From: Aureimonas mangrovi
Lineage (GTDB): Bacteria; Pseudomonadota; Alphaproteobacteria; Rhizobiales; Rhizobiaceae
DNA length: 64,000 nt
Reading direction: 5' to 3'
Assembly: GCF_014058705.1 (NCBI RefSeq)
Contig: NZ_CP059692.1
Location: 811,001 to 875,000, forward strand
Shown here piece by piece: positions 27,351-36,507 of the stretch (position 1 is its first letter; every line of letters begins with the position of its first letter). A model generated the notes under the pieces. It made no database searches. It worked only from the letters and a program-made list of their open reading frames with translations, and was not told where the DNA came from. The translations under genes were made by a program, and so were the position numbers.

Positions 27351-29347
27351 TCAGCAAATCCCGGCTGCAGATTTTGGCGAACTACTGTGCCGCCGCGGCC
27401 GAGGCGATGGGCTTCACCATGATGCGCACGGCCTACTCGACATTCGTCAAGGAAACGGAGGACTTCTCCTGCCAGTTGATGACGCCGCAGGGGCTCACCT
27501 TCGCCTCACCGGTGACGACGGGCGCGACCTGGTATACCGGGCTCGACTACGGACCGGTGATCGCGATGATCGACGATTACCGCCCCGGCGACGTCTACGC
27601 GGTGAACGACCCCTACAGCGGCTTCGTGGCCACCCATACGCCGGACGTCCATGTCTGGATGCCGGTGTTCCGTGACGGTCGTCTCGTCTGCTTCGTCGGC
27701 AACCACGTGCACAACACAGATATGGGCGGGGCGGTGCCGGCCTCGCTTTCGCGGACGCTGACCGAGGTCCAGCAGGAGGGGATCCGCTTCCCGCCCATCC
27801 GCATCATGCGTGACGGCGTCCTCGACGAACGTTTGGTCGAGATGATCGAGCTGAACGTGCGCTCTCCCGTGCAAAACCGCGGCGATCTCGGCGCTCAGTT
27901 GGCCTGCCTTTCCACCGGAGAGCGCAAGGTGCAGGAGATCATCGATCGCTTCGGCATCGACGATTTCATGGCCGGCAGCCAGCAGCTGCTGGACTATGCG
28001 GAATCGCAGGCCCGGCAGATCGTTCAGTCGATCCCCGACGGGCGGTACGAATTCTCTGAGTTCGCCGATGAAGACAGCGTCGACGGCGTTCCCTGTCGGA
28101 TCAACATCGCCATGACCATCTCGGGCTCGGATGTCGATCTCGACTTCACCGGGAGCGATCCCCAGGTCGTCTCGTCGCTGAACATGCCTACCGGCGGAAA
28201 TGTCAGGCATTCGCTGATCACGGTGGGTTTGATCTACAGCCTCCATACGCTGCGGCCCGACGCTCTCCTGAACGCAGGTACGGTGCGGATCCTGACGGGT
28301 ACACTGCCACTCGGCACGATCGTCAACCCGGTGTCACCGGCCGCCGTCGGCATGCGAAGCCTGACGAGCGCCGTGACGCAGGCAGCGTTCTTCGGCCTTT
28401 TCTCGCAAGCCGCCCCAGACCGTCTGCCGGCTTGCCCCGCGGGAGGCTCGAGCCTTCTGAACGTTCGTGCCGTCGCCAGCGACGGCCGCCGCATCATCGC
28501 CTCGATCGGCCCTGTGGGCGGAGGCGCCGGCGGCGGTCCCGGTGCCGATGGCCAAGAGGGCTGCGGTGCGAACTCGGCTTTCCTGAAGAACACGCCGGTC
28601 GAGATCAACGAGGCCGAGGTGCCGATCGACATCATCCGCTACGGACTCGTCCCGGATACGGGGGGAGCAGGGCGCTGGCGGGGTGGCAACGCAGCGGTGA
28701 TGGAGTTCCGCATGCGCACGCCGGAAGCCATGGTTACCGCCCGCAACCGCAACCGCGCCACGCTGGCGGCATGGGGCGTCCTTGGTGGAAAGGCAGGCGC
28801 GAACGCCCGCTTTACCCGAAATCCGGGAAGCGACACCGCGTTGGAACTTGGCAACACGGACATCGTCCCGTGCGAGCCCGGCGACGTGATCCGCAGCCAG
28901 GGGCCTGCGGGGGGCGGTTATGGACATCCCTTCGACCGTCCGGTGAGTGAGGTGCTAGAGGACGTCGAAAGCGGCTTCGTCTCCGCCGAGAAGGCGCGAA
29001 CCGCGTACGGCGTCGCCATCCGCGAAGGACGGATCGACGAAACCGAAACCGCCGCGTTGCGAGCCGATCGAGCAAAAATTGGCGGCCACTTCGATTACGG
29101 ACCGAACCGTACGGCTTTCGAGGCATGCTGGACCCGTGAGAATTATGTCGCGATGACGCGGATCATGGAAGCCGTTCCGATCAACTGGCGCCATTTCGTG
29201 AAGCATCGTCTGTTCAAGGCGGTGAGCGAGGACGCGACGACTTCGACACCGCAGTCGATCCTCCGTGCCTACGGCGAACTGCAAGAGCGCTTCGTCGACC
29301 TCCCCGTCATCGATGACCGTCAGTCCGATAAGCGAGACGCAGCATGA
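27347..29347 (+). CDS. hyuB: Hydantoinase/oxoprolinase family protein, subunit B
   Basis: 666 residues, normal for HyuB. Characteristic stretches are MGFTMMRTAYSTFVKETEDF near the N-terminus, GDVYAVNDPYSGFVATHTPD and GPAGGGYGHPFDRPVSEVLE near the C-terminus. It pairs with HyuA; the start lies within the hyuA stop, and its own stop overlaps the next start by 4 bases, so all three proteins should be made together. Known HyuAB enzymes consume ATP to hydrolyse cyclic amides. Confidence 0.88.
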   Translation: MISKSRLQILANYCAAAAEAMGFTMMRTAYSTFVKETEDFSCQLMTPQGLTFASPVTTGATWYTGLDYGPVIAMIDDYRPGDVYAVNDPYSGFVATHTPDVHVWMPVFRDGRLVCFVGNHVHNTDMGGAVPASLSRTLTEVQQEGIRFPPIRIMRDGVLDERLVEMIELNVRSPVQNRGDLGAQLACLSTGERKVQEIIDRFGIDDFMAGSQQLLDYAESQARQIVQSIPDGRYEFSEFADEDSVDGVPCRINIAMTISGSDVDLDFTGSDPQVVSSLNMPTGGNVRHSLITVGLIYSLHTLRPDALLNAGTVRILTGTLPLGTIVNPVSPAAVGMRSLTSAVTQAAFFGLFSQAAPDRLPACPAGGSSLLNVRAVASDGRRIIASIGPVGGGAGGGPGADGQEGCGANSAFLKNTPVEINEAEVPIDIIRYGLVPDTGGAGRWRGGNAAVMEFRMRTPEAMVTARNRNRATLAAWGVLGGKAGANARFTRNPGSDTALELGNTDIVPCEPGDVIRSQGPAGGGYGHPFDRPVSEVLEDVESGFVSAEKARTAYGVAIREGRIDETETAALRADRAKIGGHFDYGPNRTAFEACWTRENYVAMTRIMEAVPINWRHFVKHRLFKAVSEDATTSTPQSILRAYGELQERFVDLPVIDDRQSDKRDAA

Positions 29348-30555
29348 GCACCGCTACCGCACCGCACCGCGCGAGCCGCACGGCCGCGGAGGGCCGGCCA
29401 CTTCTCTTCTCGCCCTACCGCCTGGCGGGCGTGACGTTCCCCAATCGGCTCGTCGTCGCACCGATGCAGATGTATGTCGCCGACCAGGACGGCAAGCTGA
29501 ACGACTGGCACTTCCAGCATCTCGCCCGCTTCGCGACAGGCGGCTTCGGCACGGTGATGACCGAAGCACTGATGGTGGAGGCGCGCGGTCGCAACACCTA
29601 CGGGGACTGCGGCATCTGGGAGGACGGACATGTCGCTCCCCTAAGGCGGCTCGTCGACTTCCTGCACGGTCAGGGGACGCTCGCAGCGGCTCAGTTGCAC
29701 CATGCCGGACCGAAGGCGTCCCGTCAGAGACCTTGGGAGGGCCGCGGTCCGCTTGGCGCGGTCGAGAGTGCACGTGGCGAGGCCGCCTGGCAGCCCATTG
29801 CCGCCTCCTCGGGCAAGACGCTCGATAATTGGCACGAGCCTCGTGCCGCCACGCTTGAGGATATCCGCGAGATCGTCGCTGCCTATGGTCAAGGCGCGAG
29901 GCGTGCCGACGAGGCCGGGTTCGACGTTCTCGACATTCACGCGGCCCACGGCTACCTCATTCACTCCTTCCTTTCGCCTGTGAACAACGATCGGACCGAC
30001 GCCTACGGCGACTCCTTGGAAGGGCGAATGCGACTGGCGCTGGAGATCGCCGAGGAGTTGCGGCGCTTCTGGCCGAAGGACAAGCCGCTAATCTTCCGGA
30101 TTTCCTGCGTCGACTGGCGGCCCGATCTCGACGAGCGTAAGGACGGATGGTCCCTTGAGGACTCTATCGTGCTCGCCAAGGCGTTGAAGGCGCGGGGCGT
30201 CGACATGATCGACTGCTCGTCAGGCGGCATTCGCTCCGCCAGCTCGGGCACGGATTTCCTGCTCAAGCGTCAGCCGCTTCGCAAGGGACATCAGACGCCT
30301 TACGCCGAACGGATTCGCCGTGAGGCGGATATTGCGACCATGGCGGTCGGCGTGATCGTCGATGGGCCGCAGGCGGAGGCGATCCTTCAGGCCCGCAAAT
30401 CGGATCTCATCGCCATCGGGCGCGAAGCGCTCGTTGATCCCCATTGGGCTTTGAATGCCGCCCGTGCGCTCGGGATCGACGATCCCTGGTCGATGTGGCC
30501 GCCGTCCTACGGGTGGTGGCTGAAGATGCGCGAAGAGATCGGCATCGCTGACTGA
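29344..30555 (+). CDS. FMN-dependent NADH:flavin oxidoreductase, Old Yellow Enzyme family
   Basis: 403 residues. A TIM-barrel OYE-type protein: SPYRLAGVTFPNRLVVAPMQ at the N-terminus, AQLHHAGPKAS in the FMN-binding region, DIHAAHGYLIHSFLSPVNN, and the C-terminal IAIGREALVDPHWALNA. There is no 4Fe-4S/FAD extension, so it belongs to the YqjM-like class of simple ene-reductases. It would reduce an activated C=C or act as an imine-forming dehydrogenase in the breakdown of the imported compound. It is coupled to hyuB by a 4-base overlap. Confidence 0.88.
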   Translation: MSTATAPHRASRTAAEGRPLLFSPYRLAGVTFPNRLVVAPMQMYVADQDGKLNDWHFQHLARFATGGFGTVMTEALMVEARGRNTYGDCGIWEDGHVAPLRRLVDFLHGQGTLAAAQLHHAGPKASRQRPWEGRGPLGAVESARGEAAWQPIAASSGKTLDNWHEPRAATLEDIREIVAAYGQGARRADEAGFDVLDIHAAHGYLIHSFLSPVNNDRTDAYGDSLEGRMRLALEIAEELRRFWPKDKPLIFRISCVDWRPDLDERKDGWSLEDSIVLAKALKARGVDMIDCSSGGIRSASSGTDFLLKRQPLRKGHQTPYAERIRREADIATMAVGVIVDGPQAEAILQARKSDLIAIGREALVDPHWALNAARALGIDDPWSMWPPSYGWWLKMREEIGIAD

Positions 30556-30595
30556 ACACTACCAAATTCTTGAAGCTGCCGCGGGGAGCCGCGCA

Positions 30596-31942
30596 ATGAC
30601 GCCATCGATCCTTTCGTCCGACTACGTTGCAAGACCGTACTGGTGGGACGCCTACACGCCGGACACCGGCCGCGCGGACGAGCTTCCCGCTACAGTCGAC
30701 GTGCTCGTCGTGGGCGGCGGCTATGCCGGTGTCTGCTGCGCCGCAGAGATCGCCGAGGACGGACGTGACGTCGTGGTGCTCGATGCAGCCGAGCTGGGTG
30801 GCGGCGCCTCGAGCCGTTCGGGTGGACAGGTGACGGGCGGGGTTAATGTCCAGAAGAAGGCTGCACAGGCCTCCTCCGGCGACCCGACGCCGGAGGGGCG
30901 CCAGTTGTTGGAGGACCGGCTTGGCGATGCCTCGCGGGCCTTCCAGTGGCTGCGCAACGTCATCGCGGAGGAGGCGATCGACTGTGAGCTGAAGATGAAT
31001 GGGCGACTGACCGCCCTGTGGGCGCCGGAGCACTTCGCTGGGTGGCAGTCGCGCTTGCCGCAACTCAATGCACTGACCGACTCCGATGCCGTGATGCTGA
31101 CGCGCGAGCAACTGAGAGAGGAACTCGGAACGTCGATCTACCAGGGCGCCGCGTTCATCCGCCATGCGGGGCACCTCAACCCGGCCGCGCTTTACGGCGG
31201 TCTTCTGCGGCGCGCACTCGAGCGCGGTGTGCGCTGCTGGGGCGGGATCAAGGTTCAGGGCGTCGAGCCCGTCAACGGCAGCTTCCTGGTCCATACGACG
31301 CGCGGTGATATTCGGTGCGGCGAACTCGTCCTGGCGACCAACGGCTCGGTCGGCGAACTCGACGCCCCATTGTCCCGGAGTGTGGTCCCGGTCTCCAGCC
31401 ACATGATCGCGACGGAGCCGCTGCCGGAGGATCTCCTGCGCTCGGTCATCCGTCACGACCGCGCTGTCTCCGAAACGCGCCGTGTGGTCAATCACTATCG
31501 GCTCTCTGGCGACGGTCGCCGGCTGGTTTTCGGGGGACGAGCACGCTTCGTCCCGACACGTCCCGATACGACAGCGCGCCTGCTGCATCGATTGATGACA
31601 CGCCGCTATCCACAGCTCACCGAGGCAAAGATCACCCATAGCTGGGGCGGGAACGTCTCGATGACGCTCGACTTCATGCCGCATATCGGCGGGCGGGACG
31701 GCGTCTATTTCGTGTTCGGCTGCAACGGCAGCGGCGTTGCGATGATGTCTTGGCTGGGCAGCCGACTTGGGGTGAAAATTCGCGAGCGGCGCGCGGATCC
31801 CGTCTGCGCCTACGATTCGCGCCCTCTGCCGCGCCACGCGCTTTATCGCGGCAATCCATGGTTCATGTTCGCGCTCGGCAGTTACTACCAGCTGCTCGAC
31901 GCGATTGATTATCGCCGATCCACCCGGACAATGGGTACGTGA
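30596..31942 (+). CDS. FAD-dependent amine/amino acid oxidoreductase (DAO fold, gamma-glutamylputrescine oxidase-like)
   Basis: 448 residues. The FAD dinucleotide motif is VVGGGYAGVCCAAEIAEDG, followed by GGGASSRSGGQVTGGVN, and FGCNGSGVAMMSWLGSRLG near the C-terminus contacts the flavin. The N-terminal PYWWDAYTPDTGRADELPA resembles PuuB-like oxidases. Such enzymes oxidise secondary amines or amino acids to imines. The stop shares a base with the ATPase gene start (TGATG). Together with HyuAB and the OYE homologue this suggests degradation of an N-alkylated or cyclic amine, by inference from gene content. Confidence 0.85.
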   Translation: MTPSILSSDYVARPYWWDAYTPDTGRADELPATVDVLVVGGGYAGVCCAAEIAEDGRDVVVLDAAELGGGASSRSGGQVTGGVNVQKKAAQASSGDPTPEGRQLLEDRLGDASRAFQWLRNVIAEEAIDCELKMNGRLTALWAPEHFAGWQSRLPQLNALTDSDAVMLTREQLREELGTSIYQGAAFIRHAGHLNPAALYGGLLRRALERGVRCWGGIKVQGVEPVNGSFLVHTTRGDIRCGELVLATNGSVGELDAPLSRSVVPVSSHMIATEPLPEDLLRSVIRHDRAVSETRRVVNHYRLSGDGRRLVFGGRARFVPTRPDTTARLLHRLMTRRYPQLTEAKITHSWGGNVSMTLDFMPHIGGRDGVYFVFGCNGSGVAMMSWLGSRLGVKIRERRADPVCAYDSRPLPRHALYRGNPWFMFALGSYYQLLDAIDYRRSTRTMGT

Positions 31943-32991
31943 TGACGAAGACCGCCTCGCTCAAGCTCGACAACATCAGCAAGACATACGGCGCAATCGT
32001 CGCGCTGCAGCCCATGCAGTTGCAGGTGGAGCCGGGAGAACTGATCGCGTTGCTCGGCCCCTCCGGCTGCGGCAAGACCACGACGCTTCGTATCGTCGCC
32101 GGCTTCGAGCCCCCGGATCGAGGACGTGTTCTCATCGGAGATCGTGACGTGACCGCTTTGTCGCCGAACATGCGCGATATCGGTCTGATGTTTCAGAACT
32201 ACGCGTTGTTTCCGCATATGAGCGTGGCGGAGAATGTCGGCTTCGGGTTGAAGATGCGCAAGGTGGCGAAGGCGGAGGCTCAAAGCCGTGTCAGCGCAGC
32301 GCTCGACATGGTGCGTATGGGCGCCTTCGCAGAACGCTCCATCGGACAGCTTTCGGGCGGTCAACAACAGCGCATCGCACTGGCTCGCTCCCTTGTGGTG
32401 AACCCGTCCGTCCTTCTTCTCGATGAGCCGCTGGGGGCGCTCGATCGCAAGCTTCGCGAGGAGATGCAGTTCGAGCTCCGTCAGCTCCAGCGCCGCTTCG
32501 GCATCACGTCGATCCTGGTCACCCATGATCAGGAAGAAGCCCTGACCATGAGCGACCGCGTCGCGGTGATGAACGCCGGTGCGATCATGCAGATCGGAGA
32601 GCCCAAAGCGATCTACGACCGGCCGAGTTCGGTCTTCGTGTCGGAGTTCCTCGGAACCAGCAATCTCTTCGCCGGCGAAATCCGCGGCGGTACCTTCCGG
32701 TCGAGCGAAAGCGCTAAGCTGGCTGTATCGTGCGACGAGCCCGACGGACCCGCGATCCTGGTCTTTCGGCCGGAGCGCCTTCTCATCAAGCCACAGGGGA
32801 AGGGAAAGCTCGAGGCCCGGGTCCGCGACGTCGTGTTTCGCGGCAGCCAGTACACCTACGAACTCGATGCCGGGCAGCGCGACCGCCCTATCATCGTCTA
32901 CAGCCAGCACGCCCATCCGATCGATGCAGACGGGGTCGTCGGTATCGACTGGACGCAGGCTCCTGTCGTCCTGCGCGAGACTTTGCCGTGA
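31942..32991 (+). CDS. ABC transporter ATP-binding protein, PotA type
   Basis: 349 residues from ATG 31942; a GTG at 31939 is less likely. It has Walker A GPSGCGKTT, the signature [15 protein letters not shown], Walker B LLLDEPLGALD, the switch histidine in VTHDQEEA, and a C-terminal TOBE domain of about 100 residues, as in PotA/UgpC importers. It powers uptake for the binding protein encoded at 24229. The last codons overlap the first permease start (GTGA). Confidence 0.92.
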   Translation: MTKTASLKLDNISKTYGAIVALQPMQLQVEPGELIALLGPSGCGKTTTLRIVAGFEPPDRGRVLIGDRDVTALSPNMRDIGLMFQNYALFPHMSVAENVGFGLKMRKVAKAEAQSRVSAALDMVRMGAFAERSIGQLSGGQQQRIALARSLVVNPSVLLLDEPLGALDRKLREEMQFELRQLQRRFGITSILVTHDQEEALTMSDRVAVMNAGAIMQIGEPKAIYDRPSSVFVSEFLGTSNLFAGEIRGGTFRSSESAKLAVSCDEPDGPAILVFRPERLLIKPQGKGKLEARVRDVVFRGSQYTYELDAGQRDRPIIVYSQHAHPIDADGVVGIDWTQAPVVLRETLP

Positions 32992-33872
32992 GTGCGGCGG
33001 AGCCCGTTCGCGTCGAGCCCCACCGCGCCCTGCGGCGCTTCCGTGTCGCGCGTCTCTGGTGGATCGCTCCGGCAGCCGTCTTCCTCGTGCTGTTCTTCAT
33101 CGCCCCGCTGGTCGCCAACATCTGGCGCAGCATCGGCGGCAGCGCACCGGGCCGCGCCAGCCAACGAGGGGTCCTGGAGAACTACACGGTCCTCGTCACC
33201 GACCCGTTCTATTTCGGGGTGCTTCAGGAGACGATCGTCGTCGCAGTCGTCGTGACGCTGGCCTGCATCGCGCTCGGTTATCCGCTTGCCTACTTCATGG
33301 TGCGCAAGGCCGGGCGCTGGAAGGGGCTTATCCTGTTCTGCCTGATCGCACCGCTGCTGACCTCGGTCGTGATGCGGGCCTTTGGCTGGCGGGTGATCTT
33401 CGCCAATCGAGGTTTCCTGAACACGTTGCTCGTCGATGGAGGTCTGCTGGAACGTCCGATCAACCTCGCCAACCATCCGGTGTCCGTCTATGTGGCGCTG
33501 ATCCACATCCTTCTTCCGTTCATGGTGTTGTCGATCTCCTCCGTCCTGCAAGCCATCCCGCGTTCGCTCGAGGAAGCGGCGCGCGCGCTGGGTGCGAGTA
33601 AGATCAAGGCCTTCTGGCACGTCACGCTTCCGCTGAGCATAGAAGGCGTGATCACGGGATCGATCCTCGTCTTCGTGCTGACGAACGGCAATTTTGTCGC
33701 TGCCCTTCTGCTCGGAAACAATTCGGTTCGAACGCTGCCCTTGATGATCTACCAGCAGTTCAACCTGACGCAGGACACTTCCTTCGCGGGCGCCATGGGC
33801 AATGTTCTGCTCGTCATCGCCCTCATCGGCCTGTGGGCACAGTCTCGGTTCGGCAAGGGAAGGGGCATCTGA
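32988..33872 (+). CDS. ABC transporter permease, PotB type
   Basis: 294 residues with six predicted membrane segments, starting at a GTG overlapping the ATPase stop. The EAA loop that docks on the ATPase is EEAARALGASKIKAFWHVTLP. The N-terminal segment before the first helix is basic (ALRRFRVARLWW). It forms the channel with the next gene product. The stop shares a base with the PotC-type start. Confidence 0.9.
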   Translation: MSAAEPVRVEPHRALRRFRVARLWWIAPAAVFLVLFFIAPLVANIWRSIGGSAPGRASQRGVLENYTVLVTDPFYFGVLQETIVVAVVVTLACIALGYPLAYFMVRKAGRWKGLILFCLIAPLLTSVVMRAFGWRVIFANRGFLNTLLVDGGLLERPINLANHPVSVYVALIHILLPFMVLSISSVLQAIPRSLEEAARALGASKIKAFWHVTLPLSIEGVITGSILVFVLTNGNFVAALLLGNNSVRTLPLMIYQQFNLTQDTSFAGAMGNVLLVIALIGLWAQSRFGKGRGI

Positions 33873-34687
33873 TGGCGCAGCGCAGTTCAGGACGCCGCGA
33901 ATGGAGCAGCCTCGCGCTCGGCGCATATTCCGTGGTGCTTTTGGCCATCGTGATGTTGCCGATCGTGCTTGTGGTCGTGGTCTCCTTCTCGGAAGGCAGT
34001 TTCATCCGCTTCCCCGTCGAAAGCTGGTCGCTGCGCTGGTATGTGCGCGCCATCGAATACGGCCCCTTCATGCACTCCTTGTGGATCAGCGTGCAGCTCG
34101 CGGTGGCCGCGACGGCCGCAGGATGCTTGATCGGCGTCCCCGCCGCGCTCGCCTTGGCCCGCAGCCGTTCAGGCTTCGCAACGGCGGTCGCCGCCTTCCT
34201 GCTCGCTCCGATCTCGATTCCCGCGATCGTCCTCGGCTTCACCCTCTTGTACTATCTCTCCGCCCTCGGCATCGGCGTCTCATTTCTCGGACTTTGGGTG
34301 GCACACACCGTCGTCGCCGTCCCCTACGTCGCCCGCACGGTGATCGCGGTGTATCGCTCGGTTCCGGAGAATCTCGAGGAGGCCGCGTCCATCCTGGGGG
34401 CCTCCCGATGGGCCACCCTCCGCTACGTGACCTTGCCGGTGATCCGTCCCGGCATCTTCGCCGGTTCGATGTTCGCGGCACTGATCTCCTTCGACAATCT
34501 TTCCCTGTCCTATTTTTTCGGATCGACGTCCGCGACAACACTCCCGGTCGTCATGTTGAGCTACATGGAGAACCAGTTCGACCCCGCGATCGCGGCGATC
34601 AGCGCGATCCAGATGGCGATCGCTGTGGCGGTCCTCCTCGTCCTCGAACGTCTCTACGGCCTCGACACGCTGGTGGCCGCCAAATAG
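33872..34687 (+). CDS. ABC transporter permease, PotC type
   Basis: 271 residues, six membrane segments, EAA loop EEAASILGASRWATLRYVTLP. The N-terminal part matches PotC permeases (VVVSFSEGSFIRFPVESWSL). It completes a full importer: binding protein 24229, ATPase 31942, permeases 32988 and 33872. It is the last gene before the LysR regulator. Confidence 0.9.
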   Translation: MAQRSSGRREWSSLALGAYSVVLLAIVMLPIVLVVVVSFSEGSFIRFPVESWSLRWYVRAIEYGPFMHSLWISVQLAVAATAAGCLIGVPAALALARSRSGFATAVAAFLLAPISIPAIVLGFTLLYYLSALGIGVSFLGLWVAHTVVAVPYVARTVIAVYRSVPENLEEAASILGASRWATLRYVTLPVIRPGIFAGSMFAALISFDNLSLSYFFGSTSATTLPVVMLSYMENQFDPAIAAISAIQMAIAVAVLLVLERLYGLDTLVAAK

Positions 34688-34769
34688 CCTGACTACGAGG
34701 ACTGTTAGGGAAGGTCTCGCCGACGCAGCCGGCGATCCGCCGTGTTCGCATCGGCTCGATCGGTTCGTG

Positions 34770-35708
34770 ATGAGGACGACGAGATTGGTCACTGCCGCGA
34801 TCCTCAACGAGCGGAATCTCAGCTATCTGATCAGGATCGCGGAGTGTGGCAGCTTCTCGCGTGCCGCCATCCTCCTCGGCGTGACGCAATCGGTCCTCAG
34901 CCGGCGCATTCGCGATCTCGAGAACGAGGCCGGGACAACGATCTTCCACCGCAACGGCCGCGGACTTGTTATCACTCGCGACGGGGAAATGATCGTCGAA
35001 CTCGCACGCAAGGTACTCGACGATGTCGACAGACTGCGGCTTTCTATCGAGACAGGTCGCGAAGCACAGCCCGATAAGTTGATCATCGGGTTGATCCCCT
35101 CGCTTGCGGCCAGCGCGACTGTGCCGTTGGTCCGCCGTCTTTCCAAACTGCTACCCGACACGAAGCTGCATATTCAGGAAGGCTCGTCCGGGAGTTTGGT
35201 CGAGTGGCTCCATGACGCACGGCTGGACGTCGCATGCCTCGACGACGGCCCCATGCTCAAGCGGTTCAATCCCGTCCGGATCACGGGCAACCCACTTTAC
35301 CTGACCTGTCACCGCGACGACATCACTTTGCCGCCGGAAACGCCGATCCGCGATCTGCCGCGATACCGTCTGGTGCTGGCGGCCAAAGAGCACATCACCC
35401 GCAGGCAGATCGAGCAGGTTGCGCAGTCCCGCAACATTAAACTCGACGTCGCCTACGAGTCTGCGAGCCTGTGGTCGGTGATGAAGATCACGGACAGCGG
35501 CCTTGCTATGAGCATCCTGCCCTATCTCGCGACGTCCGAACCGGGCTGGCAGAGGAGCAGGCTCGTGGAACCGGAGATCGTCCGATCGCTCTGTATCGCA
35601 ACCCCGCTGAAAACACAGAACTCGATCCCCATTCAACGTATCGTCAGTACGATCAAAGACGAGGTCCAGGCACTTTATCGAGAGATGCAACGTGAACTCC
35701 TGAGCTAG
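34770..35708 (+). CDS. LysR-family transcriptional regulator
   Basis: 312 residues from the ATG at 34770; GTG 34767 is an alternative. The N-terminal winged HTH is GSFSRAAILLGVTQSVLSRR and the rest is a LysR substrate-binding domain. It lies 82 bases downstream of the ABC/hydantoinase operon in the same direction, so it probably controls it in response to the imported compound. No obvious LysR box could be assigned. It lacks a close divergent partner, which is less common for LysR genes. Confidence 0.9.
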   Translation: MRTTRLVTAAILNERNLSYLIRIAECGSFSRAAILLGVTQSVLSRRIRDLENEAGTTIFHRNGRGLVITRDGEMIVELARKVLDDVDRLRLSIETGREAQPDKLIIGLIPSLAASATVPLVRRLSKLLPDTKLHIQEGSSGSLVEWLHDARLDVACLDDGPMLKRFNPVRITGNPLYLTCHRDDITLPPETPIRDLPRYRLVLAAKEHITRRQIEQVAQSRNIKLDVAYESASLWSVMKITDSGLAMSILPYLATSEPGWQRSRLVEPEIVRSLCIATPLKTQNSIPIQRIVSTIKDEVQALYREMQRELLS

Positions 35709-35945
35709 CAGCTCCCAAGCGTTTCCGTGAGCCTTCGCTACCGAGCTCAATCGAGGGTCATCAACGATCATAATCTGGTAGCTTTTGAAAATGAGCCAAA
35801 ATAAACCTGTAGGATGCTGATCTAAAGCATCATGGTCCAAGCCATCACGAGACGGCAGCTATTTCTCGCGTTCGTTCGAAAGCCGCCGTTCCGCTTTCGG
35901 CCCGTCTTCGCCTGTCCTCGGATCCGTCAGTCGCACATTCACCTT

Positions 35946-35969
35946 TACGTTTTAAGTATGCATCAAGAG
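35946..35969 (+). other. TAAGTATGCATCAAG sequence downstream of the LysR gene
   Basis: GTTTTAAGTATGCATCAAG (35948 onward) resembles GTTTTGAGTATGCGTCAAG near 23908, with two differences over 19 bases in the same orientation. The pair brackets the ABC/hydantoinase cluster. It could be a degenerate direct repeat from an insertion, or a regulatory site like those of nicA and nicC. No gene starts close by. The rest of 35709-35989 holds nothing recognisable. Confidence 0.25.
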
Positions 35970-35989
35970 AACCGGCTTCAAAGTTCGCA

Positions 35990-36460
35990 TCACGACCGAA
36001 TTTCGCGCATGACACAGTCATACTCGGTCAACGCATTGTAGGCATCCTGGGGATCGCGCGCCTCGCGTATGCGCGTTGCAACCTCCGGGGACCGAAGCTG
36101 ACGGGCGAACTTCGCCATCAGCGTCAGGTTGGACGCCGGATCGCTCGGCGGCAGGATCAGCAGGCAGACGATGTCGACGGGCGCTTCGTCGATCGCATGG
36201 AATTCGACTGGCCGATCGAGCCGAACCAAGATGCCAAACGGTGATGGGATGTCGAGCGTCGCGTGCGGCATTGCGATGCCGCCACCCATGCCGGTCGAGC
36301 CGAGTGCCTCGCGCCGTTCCAACGCCGTGAGAACGTCGCCTTCCGTAAGTCCCGGCAGGTGTGCGCACCGCTCGGAAAGCCAGCGCAACAGCTTCTCCTT
36401 GGTCCATTTGGAACCGTCAAGGATCACGTTCTCCGGTGAGATGACGTCGGAGATCTTCAT
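35990..36460 (-). CDS. ptsN: PtsN-like PTS IIA domain protein (nitrogen PTS)
   Basis: 156 residues, the size of EIIA-Ntr. The phosphorylatable histidine is His66 in MGGGIAMPHATLD, and the start MKISDVISPENVILDG is typical. In E. coli, unphosphorylated EIIA-Ntr binds KdpD and stimulates kdp expression. Here the gene lies 47 bases after kdpE on the same strand, which fits a dedicated partner of this KdpDE pair. The rpoN-linked ptsN of proteobacteria is normally elsewhere, so this is probably a paralogue. Confidence 0.88.
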   Translation of the reverse strand: MKISDVISPENVILDGSKWTKEKLLRWLSERCAHLPGLTEGDVLTALERREALGSTGMGGGIAMPHATLDIPSPFGILVRLDRPVEFHAIDEAPVDIVCLLILPPSDPASNLTLMAKFARQLRSPEVATRIREARDPQDAYNALTEYDCVMREIRS

Positions 36461-36507
36461 GCAGTCACTCGCTTGTTTCAGTATCGGTCGGGGTGGCCGT
36501 CGCGCTC

